DNA of 33,635 nucleotides from Verrucomicrobiota bacterium (GCA_019239825.1 JAFAZK010000222.1:1-33635), one strand, 5' to 3'; shown: positions 8,351-17,556, numbered from the stretch's first letter. Notes: generated by a model from the letters alone, not told the origin. A program made the numbers and translations.

Positions 8351-9427
8351 ATGGAAGCTAAACTTTCGCTCGACCAAATTCGTGTCCAGATCGACCGCAT
8401 CGACACGGAGCTTTTGCGACTGCTCAACGAACGCGCGGATCTGGTCCATGAGATTGGCACGATTAAGAAGAATGCCGGTCTACCGATCTATGCGCCCGAA
8501 CGAGAAGAGTCTCTCCTCCAAGGACTAATCCAGAAAAGCAAGGGCCGTCTCCCCGCAGAGGCCATCAGAGCCATTTACCGTGAAATCATGTCTGCGTCCT
8601 TGGCTCTAGAGAAAGACCTGACAATCGCTTTTCTCGGTCCGGAAGCCACCTGGACTCATCAGGCGGCGCGCTCCAAATTCGGTCTGTCCGTCAAGTACAC
8701 ACCCGAATCCAGCATTAGCGATGTTTTCGCCCGAGTCACTCGGGGGACCGCCGACTACGGAGTCGTGCCGATCGAAAACTCGTTGGAAGGCGCGGTGAAC
8801 CATACGCTCGACGTATTCATGGATTCGGAGCTCAAAATTTGTGCGCAGATTCTTCTCCGGATTCGGAATGATCTGTTATCCAAATGGCCTAGGGATCAAA
8901 TCAAGAAAATCTATTCACATCCGCAGGTCTTCGGCCAATGCCGGCAATGGCTGCAGGAAAACGCACGAGATCTGGAACTAATCGAAGTCTCCAGCACAAC
9001 CCGAGCCGCCCAAATCGCAGCTAGCGAACCCACCGCGGCTGCCCTGGCTAGTTCCATGGCGGCGGAGGTTTATGGCCTGCAAGTGCTGGAAACGTCGGTT
9101 CAAGACAGCCCAAACAACACCACTCGATTCCTGGTTATCTCCCCTGCTGGGTGCCCCGTAACCGGCAATGACAAGACATCGCTCATGTTCTCGATTCAAG
9201 ACCGAGTGGGAGCTCTTTACTCGGCCCTGGAGCCATTCAGCCGCTTGAAACTAAGCATGAGCAAGATCGAAAGCCGGCCCTCAAAACGAAAGAACTGGGA
9301 GTATTTCTTCTTCGTCGACTTCGAAGGCCACATAGAAGACCCCGTCGTCGCCGAAGCGATTAAAGAATTGGGCGAACACTGCACGTTCGTCAAAGTCCTC
9401 GGCAGCTATCCAAGAACGGAGTTATAG
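8351..9427 (+). CDS. pheA: Bifunctional chorismate mutase / prephenate dehydratase
   Basis: A 358-residue P-protein for phenylalanine synthesis, turning chorismate into prephenate and then phenylpyruvate. The AroQ-type chorismate mutase domain covers about residues 1-88 (LDQIRVQIDRIDTELLRLLN, IYAPEREE). The prephenate dehydratase domain follows (IAFLGPEATWTHQAA, DYGVVPIENSLEGAVNHT, and NNTTRFLVI with the catalytic Thr-Arg-Phe). A C-terminal ACT domain has GALYSALEPF and SKIESRPSKRKNWEYFFFVDFEGH; the ESRP motif is the phenylalanine-sensing site, so feedback inhibition by Phe is likely. The start ATG 8351 overlaps the end of scpB in ribosome terms (2-bp gap). The TAG stop is the first part of the TAGGTTC repeat. 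Confidence 0.96.
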   Translation: MEAKLSLDQIRVQIDRIDTELLRLLNERADLVHEIGTIKKNAGLPIYAPEREESLLQGLIQKSKGRLPAEAIRAIYREIMSASLALEKDLTIAFLGPEATWTHQAARSKFGLSVKYTPESSISDVFARVTRGTADYGVVPIENSLEGAVNHTLDVFMDSELKICAQILLRIRNDLLSKWPRDQIKKIYSHPQVFGQCRQWLQENARDLELIEVSSTTRAAQIAASEPTAAALASSMAAEVYGLQVLETSVQDSPNNTTRFLVISPAGCPVTGNDKTSLMFSIQDRVGALYSALEPFSRLKLSMSKIESRPSKRKNWEYFFFVDFEGHIEDPVVAEAIKELGEHCTFVKVLGSYPRTEL

Positions 9428-9533
9428 GTTCGAGGTTTTAGGTTCTACGTTTTAAGTTGTGGCCCGGTCTACCGCTCCGTAACTCCCCTGGCCTGAACCT
9501 AAAACTTAAAACGTCAAACTTGGAACCTAGAAC
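9424..9533. repeat. Junction inverted repeat, TAGGTTCTAAGTT dialect (second copy)
   Basis: The left arm (about 9424-9460: ATAGGTTCGAGGTTTTAGG...) complements the right arm (about 9491-9533: ...GGAACCTAGAAC). It lies between convergent pheA and the Lrp-like gene. Both genes' stop codons (TAG 9425-9427 on +, TGA 9534-9536 on -) sit at the arm edges. It may end transcription on both sides but lacks a T-run. Confidence 0.82.
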
Positions 9534-10244
9534 TCACTTCCCCACGTAGATCGCGTCGCCTGGCCAATCTGGTCGGATATAGCCCTTAGCCATATTCACG
9601 ATCGGGATGTAGTTCCGCATCACCCGAACCGGTGACAATAGACGGATCGTCGAAATAGACTCGATCGAGTCAGTTCCGTGATTCTTTAACAATCCTGGAA
9701 TCAGCTCTTCGTGGGTTCTCTGCACAATGTCCAAGTCGCTGTTTCCATCGACAAACAACAACAGAGCAACTTTCCCATCGATCTCCGCGATGTGGCTTTC
9801 GAAGATGGTTTCGGTGAACACCGATTGTTGATTGGAACCCTCCCGAATATCCTGAATCAACTGGTTATAGGTGATTCCCACCCTGAATTTGATAATGTAG
9901 AGGTGTCGCGCGTTGTACTGCTTAGCCCCGTCACCTGAAAGATCGACGTTTGTGTAATAAGACAAAATCCCTTCCTGTTCCAGACGGTCTCGTTTGCGGC
10001 TGACGGTCCGGACATTTACCCCGGTCACTTCACCCACTCCGTTGTCTGACTCTCTCGGATCTCTTATTAACTGTCGAACTATTGCCTTTTCTTGCTCATC
10101 CAGAATTCTCATGCGAAGGTTGGCGGACGGGTTAAGTGCGCGCACCGACGTGGTCTCTCCCTCTCCATACTCGCTGCGCCGTCCATGTCGCTCTCGTAAG
10201 AAATAATCTAGTTTTCCTGCGTCCGCGACTAGAAATTGCCGCAT
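9534..10244 (-). CDS. Lrp/AsnC-like winged-helix regulator
   Basis: A 236-residue protein. After an N-terminal stretch of about 44 residues comes MRILDEQEKAIVRQLIRDPR...GVGEVTGVNVRTVSRKRDRL, an Lrp/AsnC-type winged helix, then EQEGILSYYTNVDLS, the usual link to a ligand-binding half. The C-terminal half (residues about 110-236) has mixed alpha/beta sequence but no clear AsnC-family RAM signature that I can confirm. The start could be ATG 10244, or ATG 10112 if the extension (MRQFLVADAGKLDYFLRERHG) is not translated; I keep the longer one because it looks protein-like. It is divergent from gltB with about 60 bp between them. Lrp regulates gltBD in Escherichia coli, so control of gltB is a reasonable inference. 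Confidence 0.7.
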   Translation of the reverse strand: MRQFLVADAGKLDYFLRERHGRRSEYGEGETTSVRALNPSANLRMRILDEQEKAIVRQLIRDPRESDNGVGEVTGVNVRTVSRKRDRLEQEGILSYYTNVDLSGDGAKQYNARHLYIIKFRVGITYNQLIQDIREGSNQQSVFTETIFESHIAEIDGKVALLLFVDGNSDLDIVQRTHEELIPGLLKNHGTDSIESISTIRLLSPVRVMRNYIPIVNMAKGYIRPDWPGDAIYVGK

Positions 10245-10306
10245 TAGCGCTCAGTTTGGTCTTGAAACAAGCAATTTAACCCTTAGGTTCACCGGTTTTG
10301 CGCAAA
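10245..10306. promoter_or_regulatory. Short divergent control region between Lrp-like gene and gltB
   Basis: Only 62 bp lie between the longer Lrp-like start (10244) and the gltB ATG (10307); it is 194 bp if the regulator starts at 10112. The segment is AT-richer than its surroundings. AGG at 10285 may be a weak ribosome binding site for either gltB start (TTG 10298 or ATG 10307). I cannot assign promoter boxes with confidence. Confidence 0.35.
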
Positions 10307-13300
10307 ATGAAGGATGGGATAACACAAGCGGTGCAGAATGCTCCAACCTCGCTCTATGATCCGAGCGAAGAGCATGATTCCTGTGGTGTCGGTTTTGTCG
10401 CTTCGGTTAAAGGGGAGCGCTCGAATCGAGTGCTTCGTCTTGGGCTGACAGCGGTCTGCCACATGGTGCATAGAGGGGCCGTCGACGCGGATGCTAAGAC
10501 CGGCGACGGATCCGGAATTCTAACTCAGATTCCTTACAAGATCTTTCGACGCGAGGTCGCCCGCCTGGGACACACGCTCTATAACGATTCCGATTTGGCG
10601 ATTGGTTCGGTGTTTTTGCCTCACGACAACGCTTACGCTCAGGCCAGGGCTAAGTCGGTAATAGAAGACGTCCTTACCTCACGCAAGCTCTTCCAATTCG
10701 GTTGGCGGGAAGTACCCCTGCATATCAGCGTACTTGGCGAAAAAGCGCAGCTGACGATGCCACGCATCGAGCAGGTTTTGGTCGGGCGACCGGCCGACAT
10801 GGACGACGACGAATACGAGAGACAGCTTTTTCTGGCGCGAAACGAGATTGAGAAACGGGCTCAGTTAGACAACATCCGCCATTTCTACATCAATTCTTTC
10901 TCTCATCGCGTTCTGGTCTATAAAGGTCTGCTTACCGCGGTTTCATTGGAGAAATTCTACCGTGATCTCAGCGATCCTGAGTACGAAACCGCCATCTGCC
11001 TGTTTCACGAACGGTACAGCACCAATACTTTCCCGACCTGGTCGTTGAGCCAGCCGTTCCGGTTTCTCGCCCACAATGGCGAGATCAATACGATCCGGGG
11101 GAACCGCAACTGGATGCGCGCCCGCGAATCCGAGCTGATGGCCGATTTCTGGCAACAGGATATCGACCTGTTAAAACCGATTATCCAACCTGGCGGCTCT
11201 GATTCCGCCAGTCTGGATAATGCGCTTGAAGTATTGACCATGTCGGGCCGGGACCTCCTCCATGCGATGACGATGCTCGTTCCGCCCGCATGGCGAGCAG
11301 ATGAGCTCATGTCGCCCGAGGTCAAAGCCTTTTACGAATATCAAGCCTGCTTTAACGAACCCTGGGACGGCCCAGCCGGGCTCGTCTTCAGTGACGGCCT
11401 GGTGGCAGCAGCTTGCTTGGACCGCAACGGACTTCGGCCGGCTCGCTATAAGCTAACCGAGGACGGCATCTTCGTTCTGGCTTCTGAAGTTGGTTGCGTA
11501 GAGCTCGACGAAGCCGAGGTCATCGAAAAAGGCAGATTGGCTCCGGGGACCATGGTCGCCGTCGATACTCAGGCTGGAGTGCTGCTGCGTGATACCGAAA
11601 TCAAAGAACGATTGGCCAAACGCAAGCCCTACATAGACTGGGTCAAGACCAACCTCCTCCGATTGCAGGAGGTTGTGGGACGCACTATCCCAGAACCGGC
11701 AAATGACCTGGATCTCTTAGGATTAAGCCAGCGCCAAGTCGCTTTCGGTTATAGCAGCGAAGAGCTGGACATGGTCTTTAAGCCGATGGTTAAGGACGGT
11801 CAGGAAGCAGTGGGGTCGATGGGCGATGATACCCCTCTCGCGGTACTATCGTTACAGCCACGGTTGCTCTACACGTATTTCAGCCAATTGTTTGCCCAGG
11901 TTACCAACCCTCCGATCGATCCTATCAGGGAGCGGTTGGTAATGTCGCTGGCTACCCCAATGGGCTGGCGGCGCAACCTGTTTGGCGAGACAGCGGAGCA
12001 CGCCAAGCTCGTATTTTCCGAGTCGCCGCTTTTGTTCCCGCATGAGCTCGAGGCTTTAAAGCACCTCTCCGATCCCGAACACAAAGCGGTCACCCTTCAG
12101 GTTTGTTGGTCCGAGAGCGAAGGACCCGCCGGCCTCGAGGCGGCAGTGAACCGAATTTCCATCGAAGCCGAGCACGCGGTCGACGCGGGATGCCGGCTGG
12201 TGATCCTCTCCGATCAGTGTGTCGAACACGATAAAGTGGCGGTTCCGATGCTCCTCGCAGTCGGTGCGGTACATCATCACTTGATCCGGGTTGGCAAAAG
12301 AATGAAGTGCAGCCTGATCGCCGAGACCGGAGAAGCCCGGGACGTTCATCAGATTGCTTGTTTGATTAGTTACGGAGCCAGCGCCGCCTGCCCCTACCTC
12401 GCGTTTGAAACCATCCGTGAGTTACTATTCCGAGGAGAGCTCGGCGAAGACGCCACCTTTGAGAAAGCGGCCAGAAAATATCGGTTCGCTATCGAAAAAG
12501 GGCTCCTGAAGATCATGTCGAAGATGGGGATCTCGGTTATCGGAAGTTATCGGGGCGCCCAGATCTTCGAGGCGATCGGTCTCAGCTCTGACCTGATTGA
12601 TAAATGTTTCGCCGGGACGCCGTCAAAGGTGGATGGCATCGGTTTGCCGGAAATCGCGATTGAGACTCTCACCCGGCACCAAAAAGCCTATGCCAAGGCG
12701 CTACCCGAAGAGGGGTCTGCCAGTGTGTCGCTAGATGACCCGGGGTTCTATCGTTTCCGGCGTCAGGGCGAAGCGCACGCCATCACGCCTCCGGTCATCA
12801 AGAGTTTTCACGCCTTCGTAAAATCGAATAAGCCGGAGGATTACAAAGCCTACGCGGACGCCATCAGAACAGCGCGCCCAAATGCACTTCGCGACTTGTT
12901 GGAACTGGGGCCAAGCGGGCGCCAGCCAATTCCCCTCGATGAAGTCGAACCGATCGAGGAAATCCGTCGGCGGTTCACCACGGCCGGCATGTCTCTGGGA
13001 GCGTTGAGCCCGGAAGCACACGAATGTCTGGCCATCGCCATGAACCGTATCGGCGGTAAGTCCAATTCCGGTGAAGGCGGTGAGGACCCGGAGCGAGTAC
13101 ATCGGCGACCGAACGGAGACTGGCCAAATAGCGCAATCAAACAGGTTGCGGCCGGACGGTTCGGCGTGACCGCTACCTACCTCGCCGCTGCCAAAGAAAT
13201 TGAGATCAAGATGGCGCAAGGCGCTAAGCCAGGTGAAGGCGGTCAGCTACCGGGACACAAAGTCAGCCAGTTAATTGCTAGGCTGCGAAAGAGCACGCCG

Positions 13301-14890
13301 GGTGTCGCTTTGATTTCACCACCGCCGCACCATGACATCTACTCGATTGAGGATCTAGCTCAACTGATTTACGACCTCAAACAGGTCAATCCGCGGGCAA
13401 AGGTCTGCGTTAAATTGGTGGCGGAGGCCGGCGTTGGCACTGTCGCCGCCGGAGTAGCCAAGGCGCACGCAGATATTATCCTGATAAGTGGACACGAAGG
13501 CGGAACCGGTGCTTCCCCGTTGAGCTCCATCAAACATGCAGGCAGCGCTTGGGAGCTCGGTGTTTCCGAAGCCCATCAGGTTTTGATGTTAAACGGCTTG
13601 CGTAATCGAATCGTTCTTCGAGCCGATGGAGGTCTGCGGACAGGCGAAGACATCGTTTTTGCCGCACTATTGGGAGCCGAGGAATTCAACTTTGGCACTA
13701 CGGCGTTGATTGCTTCCGGGTGCGTTTATGTCCGTCAATGTCATCTGAATACCTGCCCGGTCGGTGTCGCCACCCAAGATGAACGGCTGCGAGCAAAGTT
13801 CAAAGGTAAGCCGGAGTACGTGGTTAACTTTTTCAACGCCGTCGCGCAGGACGTGCGTGAGATCATGGCGCAGCTCGGTTTGGCGACCTTCAACGAACTA
13901 GTCGGCCGAGTGGAATTGTTGCGGCAACGCGAGGTTAAGGATCATCCCAAGGCCAACAAACTGAACCTGACCCGTCTGCTGGCAAACGTGGCTAAAGACG
14001 ATGACACCATCGTTCGGCACAACACGTGGGACCGAAATGATCCGCCCTGGGGCCGGCGATTAGACGACGTTATCCTCCAGGATGCCCGTGAAGCTGTTAA
14101 CGATCAGGTCCCAGTTTCGCTGAGCTACCGGATTAAGAATACTAACCGCACCGTTGGCGGTAAGGTCTCCGGCGAAATCGCTTATCTCTGGGGTGAGCAA
14201 GGTCTGCCCGACGGAACTATCGAACTCAAGCTGTCCGGCAGCGCCGGCCAAAGCTTCGGAGCTTTTCTGACTCGCGGCGTTAAGCTGGTCCTGACCGGCG
14301 AAGCAAATGATTACGTAGGAAAAGGCATGGGCGGGGGCGAGATCATTATTAAGCCGTTCGCAGAACGAAAATATGTGGCTCGGGAGAACTCGATCATTGG
14401 TAATACCTGTCTATACGGGGCGACCGGCGGAGAGTTTTTCGCAGCTGGCCGCGCCGGAGAACGGTTTGCGGTTCGGAATTCCGGCGTCTCAGCGGTGATC
14501 GAAGGCGTTGGAGATCACGGCTGCGAGTACATGACCCGCGGCACGGTCGTGATCCTCGGACCAACCGGCAAGAATTTCGGGGCCGGCATGACCGGAGGTG
14601 TTGCCTATGTTCTGGATCAGGACTCGGCCTTGAAGCGGAACCTTAACCCTGAATTGGTGTTGATGGAGCCGCTAAGCGAGGAGACAGATGCGGTCCTGGT
14701 AAAGGAGCTCATCTATAAGCATCTCGAGCAGACCGAGAGCGAGGTGGCGAAAGAGATGCTCGCTGACTGGGCAGCGTTTCAACAGAAGTTCTGGAAGGTT
14801 CGGCCAATTCACGTACCGTCACCTCAACCTGTTGCGCCGCCCCCAACCCCGGTAGTCGAAAATGTAACCGGCGCCGGAAGCGATAAATGA
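10307..14890 (+). CDS. gltB: Glutamate synthase, large (alpha) subunit
   Basis: A 1527-residue enzyme that moves the amide of glutamine onto 2-oxoglutarate, giving two glutamates. A propeptide of about 25 residues precedes Cys26 in HDSCGVGFVA, which becomes the N-terminal nucleophile of the class II glutaminase domain after cleavage. A central domain follows, then the FMN-binding synthase domain (GAKPGEGGQLPGHKV, ISGHEGGTGASPLSSIKHAG). Three cysteines for the 3Fe-4S cluster are at Cys1139, Cys1145 and Cys1150 (spacing Cx5Cx4C). The C-terminal GXGXG beta-helix region has YVGKGMGGGEIII. The start is ATG 10307; TTG 10298 is an alternative. No gltD (NADPH small subunit) is adjacent, so the electron donor, NADPH or ferredoxin, cannot be told. 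The TGA stop opens the ATGACAAATC repeat. Confidence 0.95.
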   Translation: MKDGITQAVQNAPTSLYDPSEEHDSCGVGFVASVKGERSNRVLRLGLTAVCHMVHRGAVDADAKTGDGSGILTQIPYKIFRREVARLGHTLYNDSDLAIGSVFLPHDNAYAQARAKSVIEDVLTSRKLFQFGWREVPLHISVLGEKAQLTMPRIEQVLVGRPADMDDDEYERQLFLARNEIEKRAQLDNIRHFYINSFSHRVLVYKGLLTAVSLEKFYRDLSDPEYETAICLFHERYSTNTFPTWSLSQPFRFLAHNGEINTIRGNRNWMRARESELMADFWQQDIDLLKPIIQPGGSDSASLDNALEVLTMSGRDLLHAMTMLVPPAWRADELMSPEVKAFYEYQACFNEPWDGPAGLVFSDGLVAAACLDRNGLRPARYKLTEDGIFVLASEVGCVELDEAEVIEKGRLAPGTMVAVDTQAGVLLRDTEIKERLAKRKPYIDWVKTNLLRLQEVVGRTIPEPANDLDLLGLSQRQVAFGYSSEELDMVFKPMVKDGQEAVGSMGDDTPLAVLSLQPRLLYTYFSQLFAQVTNPPIDPIRERLVMSLATPMGWRRNLFGETAEHAKLVFSESPLLFPHELEALKHLSDPEHKAVTLQVCWSESEGPAGLEAAVNRISIEAEHAVDAGCRLVILSDQCVEHDKVAVPMLLAVGAVHHHLIRVGKRMKCSLIAETGEARDVHQIACLISYGASAACPYLAFETIRELLFRGELGEDATFEKAARKYRFAIEKGLLKIMSKMGISVIGSYRGAQIFEAIGLSSDLIDKCFAGTPSKVDGIGLPEIAIETLTRHQKAYAKALPEEGSASVSLDDPGFYRFRRQGEAHAITPPVIKSFHAFVKSNKPEDYKAYADAIRTARPNALRDLLELGPSGRQPIPLDEVEPIEEIRRRFTTAGMSLGALSPEAHECLAIAMNRIGGKSNSGEGGEDPERVHRRPNGDWPNSAIKQVAAGRFGVTATYLAAAKEIEIKMAQGAKPGEGGQLPGHKVSQLIARLRKSTPGVALISPPPHHDIYSIEDLAQLIYDLKQVNPRAKVCVKLVAEAGVGTVAAGVAKAHADIILISGHEGGTGASPLSSIKHAGSAWELGVSEAHQVLMLNGLRNRIVLRADGGLRTGEDIVFAALLGAEEFNFGTTALIASGCVYVRQCHLNTCPVGVATQDERLRAKFKGKPEYVVNFFNAVAQDVREIMAQLGLATFNELVGRVELLRQREVKDHPKANKLNLTRLLANVAKDDDTIVRHNTWDRNDPPWGRRLDDVILQDAREAVNDQVPVSLSYRIKNTNRTVGGKVSGEIAYLWGEQGLPDGTIELKLSGSAGQSFGAFLTRGVKLVLTGEANDYVGKGMGGGEIIIKPFAERKYVARENSIIGNTCLYGATGGEFFAAGRAGERFAVRNSGVSAVIEGVGDHGCEYMTRGTVVILGPTGKNFGAGMTGGVAYVLDQDSALKRNLNPELVLMEPLSEETDAVLVKELIYKHLEQTESEVAKEMLADWAAFQQKFWKVRPIHVPSPQPVAPPPTPVVENVTGAGSDK

Positions 14891-15053
14891 CAGATGACAA
14901 ATCCCAAATGACAAATCGCCGCACTGCGCCGGTGGATTTCCGACCGTCGCCAACCGAAACAGACTGACGTGGTCCGAAATTGTCCCCGTTCGCTAAAATG
15001 AAGACTGCAATCGGGTCACAATTTGTCATTGGTCATTTGCCATTTAGAAATTA
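14885..15053. repeat. Junction inverted repeat, AAATGACAAATC dialect
   Basis: The left arm (14885-14917, AAATGACAGATGACAAATC...) complements the right arm (15020-15053, ATTTGTCATTGGTCATTTG...). The gltB TGA stop is in the first unit and the right arm ends 4 bp before the next ATG. The loop is about 100 bases of unrelated sequence. Confidence 0.85.
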
Positions 15054-15057
15054 GCCT

Positions 15058-15450
15058 ATGGAAATCGTTCCCCAGCTCGCGTTGTTTCTCGAAAATCGTC
15101 CAGGAACGTTGGCTGCGGTTTGTGACGCCTTGTCTGCGGCAAAAATTAATATTTTCGCTCTGACCATTTCCGACACGGTCGATCATTCGGTCGTGCGGAT
15201 GGTCGTGAGCGATACCCGGAGAGCGCTCACCATCTTTGAAGAACACGGCACTTTAGTCGTCGAAAACGAGGTGCTCATGATTGAGCACGACAACCATCCG
15301 GGGTCATTGTCTGAGATCTGCAAGAAGCTCTCGTCGAAGAAGGTCAACATCGAGTACGCGTATTTGAGTGGCTCACCCAGGGCGAAGCGCGGGCTTCTGA
15401 TTCTGCGCCCAGACAACGTCAAGAAGGCGTTTGAGGTGCTGAGCAAATAG
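15058..15450 (+). CDS. Double ACT-domain protein
   Basis: This 130-residue cytosolic protein consists of two ACT domains and nothing else. The first is PQLALFLENRPGTLAAVCDALSA (residues about 5-65), the second IEHDNHPGSLSEICKKLSS (about 72-130). Both have the N-R/H-PG-L pattern that packs amino-acid ligands at a dimer interface. Stand-alone ACT proteins of this type usually sense amino acids, but the ligand is unknown here. It sits between gltB and the IlvD/Edd-family dehydratase gene, so a link to amino-acid supply is plausible but unproven. ATG 15058 follows the repeat directly and no Shine-Dalgarno is visible. Confidence 0.85.
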   Translation: MEIVPQLALFLENRPGTLAAVCDALSAAKINIFALTISDTVDHSVVRMVVSDTRRALTIFEEHGTLVVENEVLMIEHDNHPGSLSEICKKLSSKKVNIEYAYLSGSPRAKRGLLILRPDNVKKAFEVLSK

Positions 15451-15826
15451 TAGAAACGAAACGGCGAGTCGGCGCACAGGCGAAAGGGCGCATGCGCTGA
15501 TCGAGGCCCCGAAGCCGGTACGGCGAAAAACTCAGCGCCGCCCCGTATTGCTCCATGATTGGCTAGCTCGCGCCGGTTTTGAGCCGCGACCCCTGGCTCG
15601 AACCGCTGAAAGGTGCCTGCGAACCCGGCGTTGTCTTCGCACACATCTTAGTTGAGGCCACGCCACGCATGCACGACTCAAAACCGGCGTGGTCAGCCTC
15701 TCGAACAATCCGCTCGCTCAGCGCGGCCGAGTTTTTCGCCCTACCGATCTGCGGCTTCGGGTACGCGCCCATTCGCCGTTTCGTCGATTCGCAATTCGCG
15801 TCCAACACGCTAATTTTCCAGTGCAC
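15451..15826. repeat. Large nested inverted repeat, ACT to dehydratase spacer
   Basis: This 376-bp spacer has no supported gene. It folds as a large imperfect inverted repeat. The outer arms, about 15455-15537 and 15724-15787, share CGAAACGGCGA, GGGCGC, CCCGAAGCC and GGCGAAAAACTC in matching order. An inner pair CGCGCCGGTTTTGAG (15569-15583) and CTCAAAACCGGCG (15677-15689) is nested inside. It starts directly after the ACT gene's TAG. Frames in this block are shadows of the palindrome. Confidence 0.8.
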
Positions 15827-17551
15827 ATGACACACACCCCTTCTCAGTCGCTGCGTTCCCAGAATTGGTTCAGCGGTTTTAGCCGCGATGCGGTTATTCA
15901 CCGTAGCTGGATACGCGGCCTCACCGAAGACGCGTTCGACGGCCGGCCAATCATTGGGATTTGTAACACTTTTTCCGAGCTCACTCCCTGTAATGCGCAT
16001 TTCAGGGAACTCGCCCAGAAGGTGAAGGACGGTGTGTGGCAGGCCGGCGGGGTACCGTTCGAATTCCCCGTGATGTCCTTGGGAGAAACCAATCTTCGAC
16101 CAACCGCTATGTTGTTTCGCAACCTCGCGAGCATGGACGTCGAAGAGTCAATTCGTGGTAACCCTATTGATGGCGTTGTTCTGATGACCGGTTGTGACAA
16201 GACAACCCCAGCCCTGCTGATGGGCGCAGCCAGTTGTGATGTGCCCGCTATCGTGCTCTCCGGCGGTCCAATGTTGAACGGACACTTCCGCGGCCAAATC
16301 GTCGGATCAGGTACCGCCGTTTGGCAGCTTACCGAGGCGATCGCAGCCGGCAAAATGTCAACGAGGGACTTGGCTGAGGCCGAGACCTGCATGGCCCGGA
16401 GTGCTGGCCATTGCATGACGATGGGCACCGCATCAACGATGGCGTCGATGGTGGAAGCCCTTGGGGTTGCTTTACCAACTAACGCCGCCATTCCTGCAGT
16501 CGACTCTCGTCGTGACGTGCTCGCCCAGATTGCAGGACGCCGAATCGTCGACATGGTCAGAGAAGATATGAGGCTCTCGAAGATTCTTACCCGAGAAGCC
16601 TTCGAAAACGCGATTCGAGTCAATGGAGCGATCGGTGGCTCTACCAATGCGGTCATCCACCTCTTAGCCATCGCCGGAAGAGTCGGGATCGATATGACTC
16701 TGGACGATTGGGACCGACTTGGCCGCGACGTACCCACTATCGTCGATCTTCAGCCGTCCGGCCGGTTCTTAATGGAGGAATTCTACTACGCCGGCGGTCT
16801 GCCGGTGGTCATGAAACGATTGGCCGAAGAGGGGCTTCTGCATCGAGATTTACTGACGGTGAGCGGGACCACCGTCTGGGAAAATGTCCAACACGCGAAA
16901 AGTTATAGCGACGAGGTGATTCGGCCGCTCTCGAAACCGTTGGTGAGCTCGGGCGGCATAGCGGTGTTGCGAGGAAATTTGGCCCCGGACGGTGCAGTCC
17001 TGAAGCCTTCCGCTGCTAGCCCACATCTGCTCCGGCACACTGGCAAAGCCGTCGTTTTTGAGAATATCGAGCATTATCATGAGCGCATTAACGATCCCGC
17101 GCTCGATGTAGATGAAAACTCTGTCTTGGTTCTGAAGAATTGCGGGCCGCGTGGTTATCCGGGCATGGCGGAAGTGGGCAATATGGGCTTGCCTCCGAAG
17201 CTTTTAAAGGCAGGCATTACCGACATGATCCGCATCTCCGACGCTCGGATGAGTGGCACTGCCTATGGCACCGTGGTTCTGCACTGCTGCCCCGAGGCGG
17301 CTGTAGGAGGACCCTTAGCCCTGGTACAAGACGGCGATACGATCGAGCTGGACGTGGAGAACCGTAAACTACACTTGGCGGTCGATGACGCGGAGCTGGA
17401 GAAACGTCGTAAATCCTGGCAACCAGCAAAAGCTCCCTCAGGCGGTTACGGGCGCCTCTATCACGATCATGTGATGCAAGCCAACCTCGGCGCCGATTTA
17501 GATTTCTTGCAAGGCTGCCGCGGAAACGCCGTCGGTCGCCCATCACATTAA
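15827..17551 (+). CDS. IlvD/Edd-family dehydratase, pentonate-dehydratase type
   Basis: A 574-residue [2Fe-2S] dehydratase. Cluster ligands are visible as Cys55 (SELTPCNAHF), Cys123 (TGCDKTTP) and Cys196 (AGHCMTMGTAS). The catalytic serine is Ser476 in SDARMSGTAYGT. From memory, L-arabinonate dehydratase of Rhizobium uses Cys59, Cys127, Cys200 and Ser480; all four are offset by exactly four residues here, so the two align without gaps over most of their length. HRSWIRG, SLGETNLRPTAMLFRN and GNPIDGVVLMTGCDKTTP also fit that branch. The amino-acid genes upstream could instead suggest dihydroxy-acid dehydratase (IlvD) activity for branched-chain amino acids; sequence alone does not decide. The start is ATG 15827, because upstream codons translate the inverted repeat. 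Confidence 0.87.
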   Translation: MTHTPSQSLRSQNWFSGFSRDAVIHRSWIRGLTEDAFDGRPIIGICNTFSELTPCNAHFRELAQKVKDGVWQAGGVPFEFPVMSLGETNLRPTAMLFRNLASMDVEESIRGNPIDGVVLMTGCDKTTPALLMGAASCDVPAIVLSGGPMLNGHFRGQIVGSGTAVWQLTEAIAAGKMSTRDLAEAETCMARSAGHCMTMGTASTMASMVEALGVALPTNAAIPAVDSRRDVLAQIAGRRIVDMVREDMRLSKILTREAFENAIRVNGAIGGSTNAVIHLLAIAGRVGIDMTLDDWDRLGRDVPTIVDLQPSGRFLMEEFYYAGGLPVVMKRLAEEGLLHRDLLTVSGTTVWENVQHAKSYSDEVIRPLSKPLVSSGGIAVLRGNLAPDGAVLKPSAASPHLLRHTGKAVVFENIEHYHERINDPALDVDENSVLVLKNCGPRGYPGMAEVGNMGLPPKLLKAGITDMIRISDARMSGTAYGTVVLHCCPEAAVGGPLALVQDGDTIELDVENRKLHLAVDDAELEKRRKSWQPAKAPSGGYGRLYHDHVMQANLGADLDFLQGCRGNAVGRPSH

Positions 17552-17556
17552 AAAAC

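Noticed and set aside
5854..9533. Junction hairpins as ordinary Rho-independent terminators
   Set aside because: Loops are long (34 to about 140 bases), stems imperfect and no T-run follows; they also lie inside apparent same-strand gene runs.
15579..15826. Coding frame upstream of the dehydratase start
   Set aside because: The translation is of palindromic spacer DNA and the family N-terminus starts near MTHTPSQ.
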